Origin: Capsicum annuum
Lineage: Eukaryota > Streptophyta > Magnoliopsida > Solanales > Solanaceae
Assembly: GCF_002878395.1 (NCBI RefSeq)
Contig: NC_061121.1
Span: forward strand, 47,333,828 to 47,397,827
Reading direction: 5' to 3'
DNA length: 64,000 nucleotides
The translations under genes were made by a program, and so were the position numbers. Under the pieces are notes generated by a model, which was not told the DNA's origin, did not search any database, and saw only the letters and a program-made list of their open reading frames with translations. This document shows, piece by piece, positions 60,672 through 64,000 of this stretch. Position 1 is the first letter of the stretch. Each line of letters starts with the position of its first letter.

Positions 60672-60866
60672 CAAGTTTAGAGTCGTTGGGTATCCACAAA
60701 GTCTTATCGAGTATAGTTATTTTTATAGATGTGTAGCATGCCACACTTATAAGAAGGAGGTTACAAGGAATTTAGGAATATTTCCCTTTCTTGTGTTCTA
60801 TTTTCAAGCTATAGAGTGTAGTGTTATGAAACTTCTCTAACTCCTAGTTTTCTTGCATTTTAGATC

Positions 60867-61970
60867 ATGGCCAGTTCATGAGGTTGAATCCCCCAACCTT
60901 CACAGACTCTAAGATTAAGGAGGATCCTTAGAGGTTTATGGATGTGATAGAGAAGATTTTTAGAGTAATGCATATACTGATTCTGAAGGTGTAGAGTTTG
61001 TTGCATATCAGCTAAAAAATGTAGCCTATCAATCTATGAGGAATGGAAGTAGTTGAGGGGTAATAATGTAGAGCTGATATTATGGGATGAGTTTTTGGGT
61101 GCCTTTCTTGATTACTTCTTTCCTCGAGAGTTGAGGAAAGCTAAGGCTGAAGAGTTTGTTAATATAAAGCAAGGTAAGATGAATGTGAAGAAATATGCAT
61201 TGAAATTTTAGCAACTGTCTCATGATGCTCCACAGTTGGTGTCTAACCAAATATCTAAGATAGGGAAGTTTGCTTTCAGGTTATCTAGAGACTTGGTATT
61301 GGAGTTTAGCAACTGTCTCATGATGCTCCACAGTTGGTGTCTAACCAAATATCTAAGATAGGGAAGTTTGCTTTCAGGTTATCTAGAGACTTGGTATTGG
61401 AGTGTAAGGCCGTAATTCTAAACAATAATATGGACATCTCTAGGCCTATGGTTTATATGCAGTAGGTTGAGGATGAGAAGAAGAAATAAGCAGATATTGG
61501 GGAGAGGCAGAGTAAGATTTCAGGTATTCAGAGCAGGGTAGGGGTCAGCAAAATAATGGGAGAGATGGTAGATGGTGGACCAAGAAGAAGAGCTAGGCAA
61601 TTCTTATTTGTCTGCCAGAGCTCCTTAACCTAAGCCTTCAGGAAATCATTGTTGTCAGGCTAATGGTGGTTCTAAGGCACAGGGTGCCCAGTCTAAGGAT
61701 AGTGGAACTTAGTCAGCCCCGCCTTATCCTCCTTTTAATTTTTATGGGCAGTTTTATCGTGGTTATTGTAAGGAGGTGAGGAATCAGTGTTATAATTGTG
61801 GTCAGTTGGTCATATTCAGTGGGAGTTTCCTTCAGCCAGGGTTGCTAATGGAGCTAATAAAGTTCCAATTGCCATCTCTTAAACTCCTGCATGAAAGGGC
61901 GCTTCTTCTGGTACAGACACTAGCTGTAATTGCCTCTATGAACTTGCTACTCTCCAGGAATTAGAGATAT
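60867..61970 (+). pseudogene. gag: Element E gag
   Basis: The likely start is the ATG at 60867. The order is a short N-terminus, the capsid core (about 60920-61200, with RELRKAKAEEFVNIKQGKMN), a 98-bp duplication (61207-61402) and a nucleocapsid segment with CYNCGQL (61776-61800). The later zinc-knuckle residues are disrupted. Stops and frame changes are frequent, and the duplication itself shifts the frame because 98 is not divisible by three. Confidence 0.82.
61207..61402. repeat. Perfect 98-bp tandem duplication in gag of E
   Basis: 61207-61304 and 61305-61402 are identical by eye, starting TTTAGCAACTGTCTCATGAT and ending TTGGTATTGGAG. Confidence 0.95.
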
Positions 61971-64000
61971 CTCCGGATGTTGTTACTGGTATGTTTCAAT
62001 TTTTCTCTCATGATGTATGTTATTTGTTTGACCCGGGTTCTACCTTTTCTTATGTGACCCCTTATGTGGCTGTGCATTTTGGTTTTAGTCCCGAGAGTAT
62101 TTTCAACCCCTTTTCTGTATCTACCCTTATGGGTGATTCTATTGTGTCTTGAAAAATCTATAGGGCTTTTGTGGTATCTATGTTCCATAGAGAGATATTG
62201 GAGGATCTGATAGAGTTAGAAATGGTAGATTTTTATGTGATCTTGGGAATGGATTAACTCCCTTTGTGCTTGTTTTTCTAGATTGTAGGACCTAAAAGGT
62301 CAGTTTTTATTTCTTCAACGAACCGGTATTAGAATGAGAAGGAAGTTCTTTAGTGCCAAAAGGAAGGTTTATTTCCTATCTTAGATCTCAGTAATTGAAT
62401 TCAAAAGGGTTTCTATATCATCTAGTTTGGGTTAAGGATTCTAACTCTGAAAGTCCTTCATTGCAATTTATCCCCGTGATTAGTGAGTTTTCTATAGTAT
62501 TTCTCAATGACCTTTCTGCAATTCCTCCTGATAGGGAAATAGATTTTGGGATTAATCTTCTGTCGGATACTCATTCTATTTCCATTCCTTCTTATCAAAT
62601 CACTTTGACTCAGTTGAAGTAGCTAAAAGAGTAGTTAAAATATTATCTTGATAAGGGTTTCATCCATCCTAGTGTTTCTCCGTGGGGTGCTCCGTTGACA
62701 AGATTGACTCAAAAGAAGGTAAAAATTTTATGGTTTGATGCTTGTGAGGGTAGTTTTAAGAAGTTGAAGGATAAGTTGACTACTGTACTAGTTTTGACCC
62801 TACCTGAGTGTACTAATAGTTTTGTTGTATTTTGTGATGCGTCCCATATAGAGCTGGGTTGTCTATTGATACAACATGGTAAAGTTGTGTCCTATTTTTC
62901 TAGGTATCTTAAGGTTCATGAAAGGAACTATCAGACTCATGATTTGAGTTAGCGGTTGTGATTTTTGCTTTAAATAATTGGCGTCATTATCTGTATGGGG
63001 TAAATGTGGATATCTATTCCGATCATAAGAGCTTTTAGTATGTGTTTACTCAGAAGGATTTGAATCTAAGTAGAGGTGGTGGCTTGAATTGCTTAAGTAC
63101 TATTATTAAGTCTTCACTACCACCCAGGTAAAGCTAATGTGGTTGTTGATGCTCTTAGTAGGCTGTTCATGGAAAACTTATCTCATGTAGATAAGAAAAA
63201 GAAAGGATTTATGAAGGATATTTGTCGGTTGGCTAATTTAGGAATTCTCCTTTTGGACTCTAAGGATGGAGGTTTGATTGTTCAAGAAGTGGTCAAGTCA
63301 TCTCTTGGTGCTGAGGTAAAGGAGAAACAGGTTTTGGATCCTATACTTATGCAAATTAAGGAAGAGATGGGTCAACAAAAGGTTATAGCCTTTGAGATTG
63401 GTGGTGATGATATCTTGAGGTACCAAGGAAAGTTGTGTGCTCCTGATGTTGATGGGTTACAAAAAACCATTTTGACAGAGGCTCAATAGTCAAGGAATAC
63501 AATTCATTCGGGTTCAACCAAGATATAGTATTACTTGAAGGAGATCAATTGGTGGAATAATATGAAGAGGTATGTCGCAAATTTTCTGGCTAAGTGTATG
63601 GTATGTCAGCAAGTGAATATAGAACACTTGAGGCCTGGTGGTATGTCTCAAGAGATAAAGTTTCCCGTGTGGAAGTGGAAGATGATCACTATGGATTTCA
63701 AAACGTGTCTTCCGCGGTTTCGTAATTAGTATGATTCGATTTGGGTCATTGTGGATAGAATGACTAAGTCCGCCCACTTCTTGCTTGTAAGGACTAACTA
63801 CTCAGGAGAGGATTATGCCAGGTTGTTCATTCAGGAGATTGTAAAACTACATGGTTCGCCATTGTCCATTATTTTAAAATGAGGTACGTAGTTTTCATCT
63901 CCCTTTTGGCATTCATTTCAGAAAGGTTTGGGTACATAGGTGAATATTAGAACGGCTTTCCACCCTCAAATAGATGGGTAAGTGGAGCGTACTATTTAGA
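61971..64000 (+). pseudogene. pol: Element E pol, partial
   Basis: Protease (about 61975-62340) keeps FDPGSTFSYVTPY. The pre-reverse-transcriptase segment (62395-62622) has PPDREIDFGINLL and SIPSYQITL. Near 62694 the sequence jumps from SPWGAP directly to [19 protein letters not shown]. The reverse transcriptase palm with its catalytic aspartates is therefore missing. RNase H follows (62695-63130, with [10 protein letters not shown]), then the integrase N-terminal part (63139-63729, with CMVCQQVN). In the core the second catalytic aspartate segment reads SIILK and then a stop where SIISDRG is expected (about 63870). The frame is interrupted throughout and the window ends within integrase. Confidence 0.85.

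Larger units (their letters stand above)
58793..64000 (+). mobile_element. Element E, chromovirus-like, 5' LTR to integrase, cut by the window end
   Basis: LTR (58793-60655), initiator-Met primer site (60660-60671), gag, protease, a fragment of reverse transcriptase, RNase H and integrase lie in order on the plus strand. Integrase runs off the window at 64000, so a chromodomain and a 3' LTR cannot be checked. A deletion removes most of reverse transcriptase, and gag contains a perfect 98-bp duplication. Confidence 0.85.

Overview
The window is plant nuclear DNA made almost entirely of Ty3/gypsy LTR retrotransposons. I see no intact host gene, rRNA, tRNA gene or CRISPR array. Recognised parts are Tekay/Del-like chromoviruses with C-terminal chromodomains and initiator-Met tRNA primer sites, one giant Ogre/Tat element with a tRNA-Arg-type primer site, and one Athila-like element. 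The LTR styles and the gag and integrase wording resemble Solanaceae repeats (Capsicum, Solanum or Nicotiana type). That placement is from recall, not from a search.

Layout: 1-950 is AT-rich non-coding DNA. About 950-3315 is an LTR-like remnant on the plus strand (F). From 3316 to 56687 lies one nested stack. The base is chromovirus C (minus strand). Its left LTR (3316-5169 and 30822-30996) is split by chromovirus D (5170-30821, minus). The left LTR of D (5170-7102 and 28477-28822) is split by an Ogre-like element of about 21.4 kb (7103-28476, minus). The pol region of C (30997-33622) is cut by a chromovirus pair A/A2 on the plus strand (33623-42628 and 52195-52522). The gag of A2 is cut by an Athila-like element B (42629-52189, minus). 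C then resumes with its gag (about 52690-53900), primer site (54095-54106) and right LTR (54110-56687). For the D, Ogre and B insertions the flanking 5-bp duplications can be read, and for each an uninterrupted copy of the same target sits elsewhere in the window.

56688-58792 is non-coding DNA with microsatellites. A further chromovirus E (plus) runs from 58793 past the window end.

No element looks autonomous. C, the Ogre element and B carry changes at catalytic residues of reverse transcriptase, RNase H, protease or integrase, and D, E and B have large internal deletions. A keeps its pol catalytic motifs but in broken frames. The Ogre element is the richest part. It has an extra ORF1 upstream of gag, a protease plus G-patch, a candidate 288-nt intron that reopens the frame before reverse transcriptase, a double RNase H, and a 3.7-kb 3' untranslated region holding four separate tandem-repeat arrays.
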